Source of the DNA: an uncultured Eubacteriales bacterium
GTDB taxonomy: Bacteria; Bacillota; Clostridia; Christensenellales; Aristaeellaceae
NCBI GenBank assembly: GCA_902777335.1
Contig: CACYTF010000015.1
Location: 1 to 64,000 of the forward strand
Length of the DNA: 64,000 nt
Direction of reading: 5' to 3'
Positions 41,906-50,538 of the stretch are shown piece after piece. Position numbers and translations under genes: made by a program. Within the stretch, counting starts at the first letter, position 1, and every line of letters starts with the position of its first letter. Below the pieces are notes generated by a model that was not told the origin of the DNA, searched no databases, and saw only the letters and a program-made list of their open reading frames with translations.

Positions 41906-43993
41906 TCAGTTTCCGATCACGGTGCCGGGCACCAGGTACTCGTCGCCGCCGCAGTCCGGGCAGCCCTCCAGGCCCTTGGCCAGCGCCTCGTCCCGGCTGA
42001 TGAGCGTGGCGCGGCCCGAGAAGGCGGCACAGTCGTCGCCGGTGTGGCACAGGCCGTTCTTATCCTTCCACAGCATCGGCTGGCCGATCACATCCGCCGG
42101 CGCGGGCTTGCAGGTGCCGCAGGCGCGCTTGCCGTCGGCCAGGGCCTCGGCCAGCGTGTGGGCCGGCGCGCCGGACATGTGCGAGCAATCCGGGGCCACG
42201 TGGTAGTACTTGCCGGAGTTGTAGTAGTAGACCTTCAGCTCGGCGGCCGGCTTCAGCGCCGTGGAGGGATGGACGGCCTCCGGCTCGGGCGTGGGCGTCG
42301 GGGCGGGATAGATCGCCTCGGCGTAGATGTCCGCGCCACAGTCGGGGCAGGGCACGCAGCCCGCCGCGAGGGCGTCCGCCAGCGACATCAGCCGCCACTG
42401 GCCGCTGAACTGCGGGCATTCGTCGGTGGTGTGCAGGCGGTTGGCCGCGTCCACCCAGGCGATGTGCGCCTCGTCCAGTATGTCCTTGTCGGGCATGCCG
42501 CAGGAAGCGCAGGTGCGCTTGCCCGCCGCGAAGGCCTCGGCCAGCGTGTGGGCCGGCGCGCCGTTCATCTCGTGGCGGTCGGGCCCGCTGTGGAAGCCCT
42601 TGCTGTTGTCGTAGTAGTAGACCGTGGCGTCGCCCGCCGCCTTGACCGTGTAGGCCGCCGGCGCTTCGGTGGGTTCCTCGGTGGGCGCTTCGGTGGGTTC
42701 CTCTGTGGGTTCCTCAGGGGTCTCGGTGGGAACGACCTCATCCGTCAGCGCTTCCGCGCTGCCACCTTCCCCTGAAGGGGAAGGCTCGTCCTCGGGCGCT
42801 TCTGTGGGTGCCTCGGGGGCTTCTGTGGGCGCTTCGGGGGCCTCTGTGGGCTGCTCGGGCGCGCCGGCCTCAAAGCTGCCGTCCGCGTGCAGCGTTCCCT
42901 CGCCCAGGGGCTGCGCGCTGTTCGGGTCGGGCGCTTCCTTGGGCAGGTGGATGTCCACCGTCGCGGCGACCGCGGTCTCCTCGGGCGCGCCAGTCTTTTC
43001 CGGAACGTCCGTCGCCTCGGACACGTCCGTGGCCGCGGGGGCGTTGGCTTCCTCGGGCTTCTTGGTCTTCTTGGGTTTTTTGGTCTTCTTGGGCTTGTTG
43101 GTCTTCTCCGGGGCCTTGGTCGCCTCGGCCTCGGGCGCTTCGGTATCGTCGGGCGCAGCGATGACCTCGGGCGCTTCGGTATCCTCGGGCGCGTCGGTCA
43201 GCGCGGGCGCTTCGGTATCCTGGGGCGCGTCGGTGATCTCAGGCGCTTCGGTATCCTGAGGCGCGTCGGTGCTCTCGGGAGCGTCGGTATCCTCCGGCGC
43301 ATTGGTGACCTCGGGGGTGTCAGTGACTTCGGGAGCGTCGGTGACCTCAGGGGCGTCGATTTCCTCCGGCGCTTCGGTCGCTTCGGGCGCGCCGGTCAGC
43401 GCGGGCGCCGCGGTGGGCTCGGGGGCCTTGCCGCCGTTGAACAGCTTCTCGATGGCCGCGCGGCCCTTGCCGGCCAGCTCCACGCCCTTGTCCAGCGCGT
43501 CGGCGCCCTGCCGCAGCGCGTAGTCGGAGCCCGCCACCGCGAAGTCGGACATCACGTGCCAGGTCTCGCCGCCCTTCTTCAGCGCGGCGTCGCCGGCCAC
43601 GGCCATGTCCGCGGTGGCCTTGTTCAGCCAGTCGTTGGCCTTGTCCTGGAAGGCGGTGAACTCCGGATTGTCCACCGGCACGGTCAGCGCGAATACGATC
43701 AGGAACACGCTGACGCACATCGTCAGCAGCGAGATCAGCAGCTTCGTGCCCGCCTGCAGCCGCACCTTCCTGCGCCAGAGCATCACCATGCCCACCGGCC
43801 ACAGTATAACGCTGATCAGAAGCGTCAGGAAAATGTAGATGAAGCCCGCCTTCTTCCGGCGGGGCGGCCTGCGGGAGCCGTTGCCATAGGCGCCGTTCCG
43901 CTTCTCCGAGCGCATCATATAGCCGCTGCCGCGCCGCGTGGCGAAGGCCTGCAGCAGGCCCGGCCGCATCGCCTGTTCATAGGTCATTTGCAT
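41906..43993 (-). CDS. Large surface protein with TEAP/APE linker and Cys-rich extracellular repeats
   Basis: 695 residues. N-terminal basic segment, two membrane helices (about 49-70 and 85-105), a helical stretch, then a long Pro/Glu/Asp/Thr linker with APEVTD- and PTEAP-type repeats (about 190-455). The C-terminus has four related units: two with YYY...H....M.GAPAHTLAEA.A.GKR.C..C and two with a H-x4-C...SGxxxLxSxxDALAxGxxxCPDC pattern, alternating. The His/Cys sets look metal-binding and resemble the motif in the secreted protein at 25772. Residues around 420 (PSPSGEGGSAEALTDE) are encoded by an inserted palindromic repeat. AAAGGTG precedes the ATG. Confidence 0.8.
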   Translation of the reverse strand: MQMTYEQAMRPGLLQAFATRRGSGYMMRSEKRNGAYGNGSRRPPRRKKAGFIYIFLTLLISVILWPVGMVMLWRRKVRLQAGTKLLISLLTMCVSVFLIVFALTVPVDNPEFTAFQDKANDWLNKATADMAVAGDAALKKGGETWHVMSDFAVAGSDYALRQGADALDKGVELAGKGRAAIEKLFNGGKAPEPTAAPALTGAPEATEAPEEIDAPEVTDAPEVTDTPEVTNAPEDTDAPESTDAPQDTEAPEITDAPQDTEAPALTDAPEDTEAPEVIAAPDDTEAPEAEATKAPEKTNKPKKTKKPKKTKKPEEANAPAATDVSEATDVPEKTGAPEETAVAATVDIHLPKEAPDPNSAQPLGEGTLHADGSFEAGAPEQPTEAPEAPTEAPEAPTEAPEDEPSPSGEGGSAEALTDEVVPTETPEEPTEEPTEAPTEEPTEAPAAYTVKAAGDATVYYYDNSKGFHSGPDRHEMNGAPAHTLAEAFAAGKRTCASCGMPDKDILDEAHIAWVDAANRLHTTDECPQFSGQWRLMSLADALAAGCVPCPDCGADIYAEAIYPAPTPTPEPEAVHPSTALKPAAELKVYYYNSGKYYHVAPDCSHMSGAPAHTLAEALADGKRACGTCKPAPADVIGQPMLWKDKNGLCHTGDDCAAFSGRATLISRDEALAKGLEGCPDCGGDEYLVPGTVIGN
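42734..42786. repeat. Palindromic repeat inserted in frame in a coding region
   Basis: Two adjacent hairpins: CAGCGCTTCCGCGCTG and CCTTCCCCTGAAGGGGAAGG, the layout of one arm of the MITE-like elements at 1473 and 15139. It interrupts the acidic PTEAP linker of the surface protein, replacing it with SPSGEGGSAEALTDE while keeping the frame. Confidence 0.7.
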
Positions 43994-44051
43994 GATATTT
44001 CACCTTTCAAAGCGTGTCGCTGATGAACCGAATACATATATACACATATTT

Positions 44052-44080
44052 ATTATAGCAGATTGCGCCCCAATACTCAA
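44052..44080 (-). promoter_or_regulatory. Promoter of the large surface protein
   Basis: On the minus strand TTGAGT (44075-44080), 17 bp, TATAAT (44052-44057). Confidence 0.75.
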
Positions 44081-44152
44081 ACGACAACATTGTGACGCGC
44101 ATATGCCGGAAATGTGAGCGCGGTGACCATCCGGTTCGCCGCACTTTGCGCA

Positions 44153-44181
44153 TTGTTTTTTGCCGAAAAATATGGTATTAT
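44153..44181 (+). promoter_or_regulatory. Promoter of the dnaD-dnaI operon
   Basis: TTGTTT (44153-44158), 17 bp, TATTAT (44176-44181), 62 bp before the dnaD-like start. Confidence 0.65.
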
Positions 44182-44243
44182 ACAAAGGGTTATTGTCTGC
44201 CCGTGTCCGTGCGGGCCTGACGATTGATTTGCGAGGTGCGCCA

Positions 44244-45710
44244 ATGGCCTTTTTCAGCTTTGCCGAGGGCTCGTCGATGTTCGACGCCACGCCCATCGAA
44301 AACCTGTTTCTGATCGACTTTTTGCCCGTCGCGCCGGAGGGCTGCCTGCGGGTGTATCTGTACGCGCGGATGCTGGCCCTGCACCCGGAGCTGGGCGGCG
44401 ACCTCTCGGACACCGCGAAGGCGCTGCACATGGAGGAGGAGGCCGTGTTCGAGGCCTTCACCTACTGGGAGCGCCAGGGCCTGGTGCGGCGCGTGACCGA
44501 CCGGCCCCCCACCTACGAGCTGCTGCCCGTGCGCGCGGAGAGCGCCGCCGGCAGCGCCATGGAGCGGGCCTATTACGCCTATCGCGACTTCAACGCCGAG
44601 CTGCAGGCGCTGTTCGGAACGCGGATGATAGAATCCCATGAATACCGCATCGCCAACGACTGGCTGAACGTGCTGGGCTACGACCAGGACGCCGTGCTGC
44701 GGCTGGTGAAGTACGGCATAGAGACCTCCCGCAGCAAGGCGAAGACGCCCGGCCCAGCCAGCGTGTTCAAGCGCATGGACAAGCTGGCCGTGGCCTGGGC
44801 GGACCGGGGCTGCCGCACGCTGGAGGACGTGGAGCGGGCCATCGCCCAGGAGGAGAACATCTACCCGGTGGCCGAGGCGGTGCTGAAGCGCTTTGCGCTG
44901 CGCCGCGAGCCCACGCTGGACGAGCTGGACTGCGCGACGCGGTGGGTCAAGGAATGGAAATTCACGCAGGCGGACGTGCTGGACGCCTGCGGCGAGACCA
45001 TCAAGACCGCCAAACCCTCGTTTGCCTACCTGGACGCGATCCTGAAGTCGCGCCTGGAGAAGAGCGGCGCGTTCTTCGATGAATTGAAGGCCGTGCTGCG
45101 GGAGCTGGACGCCGCCCAGGCCCAGCCCACGCCTGACCAGCTGCAGCGCTACGCGGCGCTGCGGGCCGCGGGCTTTGAGCCGGAGACGGTGCGCCTGGCG
45201 GCGGTGCAGTGCCACCGGAAGAAGAAGACCCGCTTCGAGGACGTGGAGTGGATGCTGAAGGAGTGGGGCGCGCAGGGCCTGTACGCCCACTCGGACGCCG
45301 AGGCCTACGTGGCGCAGATGCAGCGCAAGGCCGCGCGGGTGCGGGCGCTGCTGGAGGCCGCGGGGCTGGAGCGCCACCCCACGATGAACGACCTTGCCCT
45401 GTACGACGCTTGGCAGGCCCGGCACGGCGAGGACGTGATCGAGTACGCCGCGGCCTGCGCCCGGGGCATGCAGATGCCGATGAAGTACATGGACAAGCTG
45501 CTCGCGGACTGGGCGGGCGAGGACGTGCGCACCGTGGAGGACGCCCGGGCCCGGCACGAGGCGGCCAGGGCCGCGGCGGCCCCATCGGCGCAGCCCGGGG
45601 CCGCCAACCCGGCGCTGGACTACGCCCAGCGGGAGTACAGGGACGAGGACTACGGAGACGACTTCTTCATTGACCTGGATCAATACGGCGAGAGGGGCGA
45701 CGGAAAATGA
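44244..45710 (+). CDS. DnaD/DnaB-domain replication initiation protein
   Basis: 488 residues from an ATG with GAGGTG 5 nt upstream. The N-terminal winged-helix region (LIDFLPVAPEGCLRVYLYARMLAL, then DLSDTAKALHMEEEAVFEAFTYWERQGLV) and repeated DnaD-like helical domains (IANDWLNVLGYDQDAVLRLVKYG, TRWVKEWKFTQADVLDAC, YDAWQARHGEDVIEYAAAC) are clear. DnaD-type proteins help load the replicative helicase at the origin or at stalled forks. The C-terminal acidic tail may contact a partner. ATG overlap (AAATGA) with the DnaI-like loader downstream shows a coupled initiation pair. Confidence 0.88.
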   Translation: MAFFSFAEGSSMFDATPIENLFLIDFLPVAPEGCLRVYLYARMLALHPELGGDLSDTAKALHMEEEAVFEAFTYWERQGLVRRVTDRPPTYELLPVRAESAAGSAMERAYYAYRDFNAELQALFGTRMIESHEYRIANDWLNVLGYDQDAVLRLVKYGIETSRSKAKTPGPASVFKRMDKLAVAWADRGCRTLEDVERAIAQEENIYPVAEAVLKRFALRREPTLDELDCATRWVKEWKFTQADVLDACGETIKTAKPSFAYLDAILKSRLEKSGAFFDELKAVLRELDAAQAQPTPDQLQRYAALRAAGFEPETVRLAAVQCHRKKKTRFEDVEWMLKEWGAQGLYAHSDAEAYVAQMQRKAARVRALLEAAGLERHPTMNDLALYDAWQARHGEDVIEYAAACARGMQMPMKYMDKLLADWAGEDVRTVEDARARHEAARAAAAPSAQPGAANPALDYAQREYRDEDYGDDFFIDLDQYGERGDGK

Positions 45711-46681
45711 CGCGTTCGGAACACATACGCGCGCTGCTGGCGGAATACGCGGCCCAGCGCTCTGCCGACGAGGCCGACCAGGCCGCGCGCATACAGAGGG
45801 CCTGCGAGATGGCGCCGGAGATCGCCGACCTGCGCCGGCAGAGCACCGAGACGGCCCTCGGCGCGATGCGCGCCATACTCACCGAGACCTCCCCCCAGAA
45901 GCGGACCGAGGCGGCCCTGGCGATGAAGGCGCGGGGCAAGGCCATCAACGCCCGCATCCGCGCGCTGCTGGCGCAGTCCGGGCTGCCGGAGGACGCGCTG
46001 GAAATGCGCTACCGGTGCCCCCTGTGCAAGGACACCGGCTATGTGGGCGACGCGCCGGCCCGCTTCTGCGACTGCTTCGAGGCGCGGCTGAGGCTGCGCC
46101 AGTACGAGGACGGCAGCATGGCCGGCCTGGACGAGCAGAACTTCGACCGCTTTGACGAGAGCCGCATCCCCGAGGCGGACGGCCAGCGGGACAGGCTGGT
46201 GAAGGCCCGGAACCTGTGCAGGCAGTACGCGGACAGCTTTCCGGACACCGAGTATCGCAACCTGCTGCTCACCGGCGAGGGCGGCCTGGGCAAGACGTTT
46301 TTGCTGAACTGCGTGTTTGAGCGGGTGTGCGCCCGGGGCTTCTCCGCGGTGCGGATCACGGCCTTTCGCATGTTCGAGGCCATGCGCCGCCAGCACATGG
46401 GCAACGATCCCCAGTACGAGGGCTTCTCGGCGCTGATCGACGTGCCGCTGCTTTTGATCGACGACCTGGGCGCGGAGCCGATGATGCGCAACATCACCGT
46501 GGAGTATCTGTTCACGCTGTTCAACGAGCGCACGGCCGCGAAGCGGCACACGGTGGTGGCCACCAATCTGACGCCGGTGCAGCTGAAGGAGCGCTACGGC
46601 GAGCGCGTGGCCTCGCGGCTGCTGGACAGAAACGCCTGCGCCGCGGTGCAGCTGAAGGGAAAGGATCTGAGGAGCCTGTGA
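45707..46681 (+). CDS. DnaI/DnaC-like helicase loader ATPase
   Basis: 324 residues. A zinc-binding segment (YRCPLCKDTGYVGDAPARFCDCF, residues about 104-126) precedes an AAA+ core: Walker A GEGGLGKTFLLN near 190, Walker B LLLIDDLGAEP near 250, sensor VVATNLTP near 283 and arginine GERVASRLLDR. This is the clostridial DnaI arrangement: the loader opens and places the DnaB-type helicase. Genetic coupling to the DnaD-like gene by a 4-bp overlap supports the role. Confidence 0.92.
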   Translation: MTRSEHIRALLAEYAAQRSADEADQAARIQRACEMAPEIADLRRQSTETALGAMRAILTETSPQKRTEAALAMKARGKAINARIRALLAQSGLPEDALEMRYRCPLCKDTGYVGDAPARFCDCFEARLRLRQYEDGSMAGLDEQNFDRFDESRIPEADGQRDRLVKARNLCRQYADSFPDTEYRNLLLTGEGGLGKTFLLNCVFERVCARGFSAVRITAFRMFEAMRRQHMGNDPQYEGFSALIDVPLLLIDDLGAEPMMRNITVEYLFTLFNERTAAKRHTVVATNLTPVQLKERYGERVASRLLDRNACAAVQLKGKDLRSL

Positions 46682-47187
46682 GCGAGACCACCGAGGCCGT
46701 ATACGCGTTTTTGGAGCGGGCGGGCATTGCATATCGCCGGATGCGCCACGACCCGACGGGCAGCATGGCCGAATGCGCCGCGGTGGACAATGCGCTGGGC
46801 GCGCTGACGCCGAAGAACCTGTTTCTGACCACCAAGAACGGCAAGCGCTTTTACCTGTGCCTGGCCCGGCCCGACGTGCGGTTCTGCACCTCCCAGGTGT
46901 CCCGGCAGGTCGGCTCGTCCCGGCTCAGCTTCGCGCCGGAGGCCGCGCTGCTTGAAAGACTGCGCTGCCGCGCGGGCTCGGCCAGCCCCATGGGCCTGAT
47001 CTTTCCCGAGGCCCGGGGCGTGGGCCTGATCGTGGACTCGGGGCTGCCGGCCTGCGAAACGCTGGGCTTTCATCCCTGCGACAACACCGAGACGCTGGCC
47101 ATGGCCGCCGGGGACTTCTTCGGGGCGTTCCTGCCCGCCGTGGGCGTCTCGCCCGTCTTCGCGGACATGCCCGCCGGGGAGGCGTGA
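46678..47187 (+). CDS. Prolyl-tRNA deacylase of the YbaK/ProX family
   Basis: 169 residues from a GTG overlapping the DnaI-like stop; GAGG lies 5 nt upstream. The YbaK/EbsC fold is shown by MRHDPTGSMAECAAVDNALG (near residue 20-40), NLFLTTKNGKRFYLCL and SASPMGLIFPEA, the last matching the G-x-P/SP-x-G segment of ProX. Such free-standing proteins remove alanine or cysteine wrongly attached to tRNA-Pro. A tRNA-Pro gene lies 7 kb downstream but has no operon link. Confidence 0.88.
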   Translation: MSETTEAVYAFLERAGIAYRRMRHDPTGSMAECAAVDNALGALTPKNLFLTTKNGKRFYLCLARPDVRFCTSQVSRQVGSSRLSFAPEAALLERLRCRAGSASPMGLIFPEARGVGLIVDSGLPACETLGFHPCDNTETLAMAAGDFFGAFLPAVGVSPVFADMPAGEA

Positions 47188-47292
47188 TTTTCCAGGCTTC
47201 AACAGAGAGCCCCTTGCTTTCTTTACCTTCGGGGGATAAACTCATAGGCCGTGCGCCGAAGCACGACACTGTCCCGAAAGGGGGAAATGAAC

Positions 47293-49248
47293 ATGATTGC
47301 AGAAGACGCCTATGCGCGCGCGCGCAGATTGGGCTTAAAGGAATATCACAACAGCATGCAGCGGCAGGAAAACCCGTACCTGCCGGTGCTGGAGGAGATC
47401 GAGGAGCAGCTGAACGCCCTCAGCCACGTGTCGCTGGGGCTGGTGCAGATCCCGCTGAGCAAGGTGGTGGGCACCGCCTCGAAGGGCCGCACCAACGCCT
47501 TCGCCCCCAACTTCATGCCCCTGCTGGAGCCGGGCAGCGAGTTCGGCACCAAGTGGACCACGCTGTACCGCAGCATCGTGGAGCAGGGCCTGAACCAGCC
47601 GGTGAAGGTGCTGGAGTACCTGAACCAGTTCTACACCGTGGAGGGCAACAAGCGGGTCAGCGTGATGAAATACCTGGATTCCGTCTACATCGAGGCGGAG
47701 GTGACCCGGGTGCTGCCGGGCCGCCGGGAGGGCGACCCGATAAACGCGCTGTACTATGAGTTTCTGCCGTTCTACGCCGATACCGGCATCAACTACCTGT
47801 GGCTGTCCAAGCCCGGCGGCTATCAGAAGCTGTACGAGCTGACGGGCACCGCCCCCGGCGAGCACTGGACCAGCGAGCAGCGCAGCGACTTCCTGGCCGC
47901 CTACATGCGCTTTCGGAAGGAGTACAAGACCCGGGAGGCCATCAGCGACCCGAAGAAGCTGCCCGCCACCACCGGCGACGCCTTTTTGATCTACCTGGAG
48001 GCCTGCGGCTACGCCGAGGCGCCGAAGAAGTTCGACCGCGAGCTGCGCGGCGAGGTCAAGGCCCTGTGGGGCGAGTTCGAAAAGGACACGGAGCAGGGCA
48101 ACGTGGCCCTGATCACCAAGCCCGACGAGCTGAAGCAGGGCGCGAGCCTTCTGAACACGCTGTTCGGCCCCTCCAGCGTGAACGTGGCCTTCCTGTACAA
48201 CCGGGAGCCGCGCCAGTCCGGCTGGATCTACTGGCACGACCTGGGCCGGGTGAACCTGGAGAACAAGCTGGGCGAGCGGGTGAAGACCACCGTGTGCGTG
48301 TGCGAGGACCCGGCGGACTACGAGGCGCAGATCGAAAAGCTGATCTCGGACGGCAACCGGCTGATCTTCACCACCACGCCGCTGATGCTCTCCGCGTCCA
48401 TCAAATCCTCGGTGAAGCACCCGGACGTGAAGATCGTGAACTGCTCGATGCTGGCCTCCTGGCAGCGGATACGTTCCTATTATCTGCGCATCTACGAGGT
48501 CAAGTTCCTGATCGGCATGATCGCCGGGGCGCTCACCGAGAACGACAAGGTGGGCTACATCGCCGACTACCCCATTGCCGGCGTCGCGGCCAGCATCAAC
48601 GCCTTCGCGCTGGGCGCGCGCATGGTGAACCCGCGGGTGAAGGTGCTGCTGGCCTGGTCCACCCGCAACGACTTCGACCCGGAGGACCCCTTCGGCGACC
48701 CCTCGGTGGAGATCATCTCCAGCCGCGACGTGGGCGCGCCCAGCCACCACGCGGTGGAGTACGGCCTGTACGCCCAGCGCGGCGGGAACAAGCAGAGCAT
48801 CGCCATACCGGTGCTGGACTGGAGCAAGATCTACGAATCGCTGACCGTGAGCCTGCTCAACGGCAACTGGGAGCAGGACGGCGTGGACCAGCCCAAGGCC
48901 GTGAACTACTGGTGGGGCCTGTCCTCCGACGCGGTGGACCTGGTGATGTCCCAGCGCATGGACATCGGCCTGAAGCGGCTGGTGGAGCTGGTGAAGGAGC
49001 ACATCCGCGAGGGCGTGTTCTGGCCCTTTGAGAGCATCATCCGCGACCAGGCCGGCGAGATCCGCTGCCCGGTGGAGGGGCGGCTGACCTACGCCGACGT
49101 CATCGCCATGGACTGGCTGGTGGACAACGTGGTGGGCGGCTTCCCGGAGCTTGCCGAGCTGCGCGAGCCCACCCGGGCGCTGGTCGAACTGCAGGGCATC
49201 CGGCAGATCAGCCTGCCGCCCGCGTCGTCGTTCAGCTTCAGGGAGTAG
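47293..49248 (+). CDS. Cytoplasmic BMP/PnrA-like binding protein with an N-terminal ParB-like region
   Basis: 651 residues; GGGGGAAATGAAC before the ATG. There is no signal peptide or lipobox, unlike true ABC substrate-binding lipoproteins. The C-terminal two thirds (about 285-590) has the BMP/PnrA fold: VNVAFLYNREPRQSGW, NRLIFTTTPLML, RIYEVKFLIGMIAGALTEN and IADYPIAGVAASINAFALGARM. Residues about 100-135 (VKVLEYLNQFYTVEGNKRVSV) look like the ParB/sulfiredoxin segment P-x-V...xxVxxGNxR. Family members of this length occur in Clostridia under the BMP name. I infer an intracellular nucleoside or purine sensor; an enzymatic ParB-like activity is open. Followed by a heptamer repeat at its stop. 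Confidence 0.8.
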   Translation: MIAEDAYARARRLGLKEYHNSMQRQENPYLPVLEEIEEQLNALSHVSLGLVQIPLSKVVGTASKGRTNAFAPNFMPLLEPGSEFGTKWTTLYRSIVEQGLNQPVKVLEYLNQFYTVEGNKRVSVMKYLDSVYIEAEVTRVLPGRREGDPINALYYEFLPFYADTGINYLWLSKPGGYQKLYELTGTAPGEHWTSEQRSDFLAAYMRFRKEYKTREAISDPKKLPATTGDAFLIYLEACGYAEAPKKFDRELRGEVKALWGEFEKDTEQGNVALITKPDELKQGASLLNTLFGPSSVNVAFLYNREPRQSGWIYWHDLGRVNLENKLGERVKTTVCVCEDPADYEAQIEKLISDGNRLIFTTTPLMLSASIKSSVKHPDVKIVNCSMLASWQRIRSYYLRIYEVKFLIGMIAGALTENDKVGYIADYPIAGVAASINAFALGARMVNPRVKVLLAWSTRNDFDPEDPFGDPSVEIISSRDVGAPSHHAVEYGLYAQRGGNKQSIAIPVLDWSKIYESLTVSLLNGNWEQDGVDQPKAVNYWWGLSSDAVDLVMSQRMDIGLKRLVELVKEHIREGVFWPFESIIRDQAGEIRCPVEGRLTYADVIAMDWLVDNVVGGFPELAELREPTRALVELQGIRQISLPPASSFSFRE

Positions 49249-49258
49249 GGTGCAGGGA
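49240..49258 (+). repeat. Short heptamer repeat overlapping the BMP-gene stop
   Basis: GGGAGTA-GGGTGCA-GGGA with the TAG stop inside the first copy. Confidence 0.55.
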
Positions 49259-49280
49259 CATTTACAAAGGAAGTGCGCGC

Positions 49281-49877
49281 ATGAAGATCATGGTCTTGGC
49301 GGACACGGCGGACAAGGCGCTTTGGGACTATCTGGACAAGCGCCTGCTGGAGGGCGTGGAGCTGATCCTGTCCTGCGGCGACCTGCCCGCGGAGTATCTG
49401 TCCTTTCTGACCTGCTTCACCCACGCGCCGATACTGTACGTGCACGGCAACCACGACAAGGCCTACGACAAGAAGCCCCCGGAGGGCTGCATCTGCGTGG
49501 ACGACGACATATTCGACTTCAACGGCGTTCGGGTGCTGGGCCTGGGCGGCAGCATGCGCTACCGGCCCGGCGAGCCCTACATGTACACCGAGAAGGAGAT
49601 GGCCCGCCGGGTGCGCCACCTGTGGCGCAAGCTGCGCAAGCACCGGGGCTTTGACATACTGCTGACCCACGCCCCCGCCCGGGGCCAGGGCGACATGGAG
49701 GACATTCCCCACCGGGGCTTTGAGACGTTCCTGGCGCTGCTGGACCGCTACAAGCCGCGCTATCTGGTCTACGGCCACGTGCACCAGGAATACGGCCCGA
49801 TGAAGTTCGTCCGGGAGCGGCAGTACGGCGAGACCACGCTGGTGAACGCGTACAAGCGGTATATCATCGAGATCTGA
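49281..49877 (+). CDS. Calcineurin-like metallophosphoesterase
   Basis: 198 residues. Motifs SCGDLPAEYL near residue 33, YVHGNHDKAYD near 55, LLTHAPARGQGDMED near 128 and YGHVHQEYG near 160 give the dinuclear metal site. The first D-x-H motif is replaced by ADTAD near residue 8, which is also the case in the clostridial relatives I know. Substrate unknown (phosphoprotein or nucleotide). AAGGAAG precedes the ATG. Part of the long plus-strand run with YigZ 13 bp downstream. Confidence 0.88.
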   Translation: MKIMVLADTADKALWDYLDKRLLEGVELILSCGDLPAEYLSFLTCFTHAPILYVHGNHDKAYDKKPPEGCICVDDDIFDFNGVRVLGLGGSMRYRPGEPYMYTEKEMARRVRHLWRKLRKHRGFDILLTHAPARGQGDMEDIPHRGFETFLALLDRYKPRYLVYGHVHQEYGPMKFVRERQYGETTLVNAYKRYIIEI

Positions 49878-49890
49878 CAAGGAGGCGCCC

Positions 49891-50538
49891 ATGGCCCTGA
49901 AGCCCTACAAGACCCTGCTGCGGGACGCGCAGGACGAGTTCATCGTGAACAAGAGCCGCTTTATCGGCCACGGCCGCCCCTGCGAAACCGAGGCCCAGGC
50001 CCTGGACTTCCTGGCCGAAATGCGCTCGAAGTACAAGGACGCCACCCACAACTGCTACGCCTACATCATCGGCCCGAACATGGGCGTGATGCGCTATTCC
50101 GACGACGGCGAGCCCGGCGGCACCGCCGGCATGCCCATCATCGAGGTCATGAAGGCCAGAGCCGTCACCAACGCCGCGGTGGTGGTCACCCGCTACTTCG
50201 GCGGCGTGCTGCTGGGCGCGGGCGGGCTGGTGCGCGCCTACTCCCAGGGCGCGGCGACGGCGCTGAACGCCTGCGGGGTGGGCGTGATGCACCCCACGGC
50301 CCGGTATCTGATGGAGATCGGCTATCCGATGATCAATCGAATGGACTTCTTCCTGAAGGACGAGCCGGTGCTGGTGGAGGACAAGACCTTCACCGACGTG
50401 GTGACCTACACGCTGGTGGTGCGCTGCGCCGACGAGGCGGGCTTTTTGCAGCGGGTAGCGAACATGTCCGATGGCACGGTGGCCCCGCTGCGCTTCGAGG
50501 AGGTCTACCTGCCCTGGCCGGAGGAGGACGCCCCATGA
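49891..50538 (+). CDS. YigZ/IMPACT family protein
   Basis: 215 residues. The IMPACT N-terminal domain is clear: VNKSRFIGHGRPCETEAQAL, DATHNCYAYIIG, YSDDGEPGGTAGMPI and VVVTRYFGGVLLGAGGLVRAY, followed by a ferredoxin-like DUF1949-type C-terminal domain. YigZ proteins are widespread with uncertain function; they have been linked to translation control and to hibernating ribosomes. GGAGGCG precedes the ATG, and the 3' end overlaps the pseudouridine synthase by 4 bp. Confidence 0.92.
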   Translation: MALKPYKTLLRDAQDEFIVNKSRFIGHGRPCETEAQALDFLAEMRSKYKDATHNCYAYIIGPNMGVMRYSDDGEPGGTAGMPIIEVMKARAVTNAAVVVTRYFGGVLLGAGGLVRAYSQGAATALNACGVGVMHPTARYLMEIGYPMINRMDFFLKDEPVLVEDKTFTDVVTYTLVVRCADEAGFLQRVANMSDGTVAPLRFEEVYLPWPEEDAP

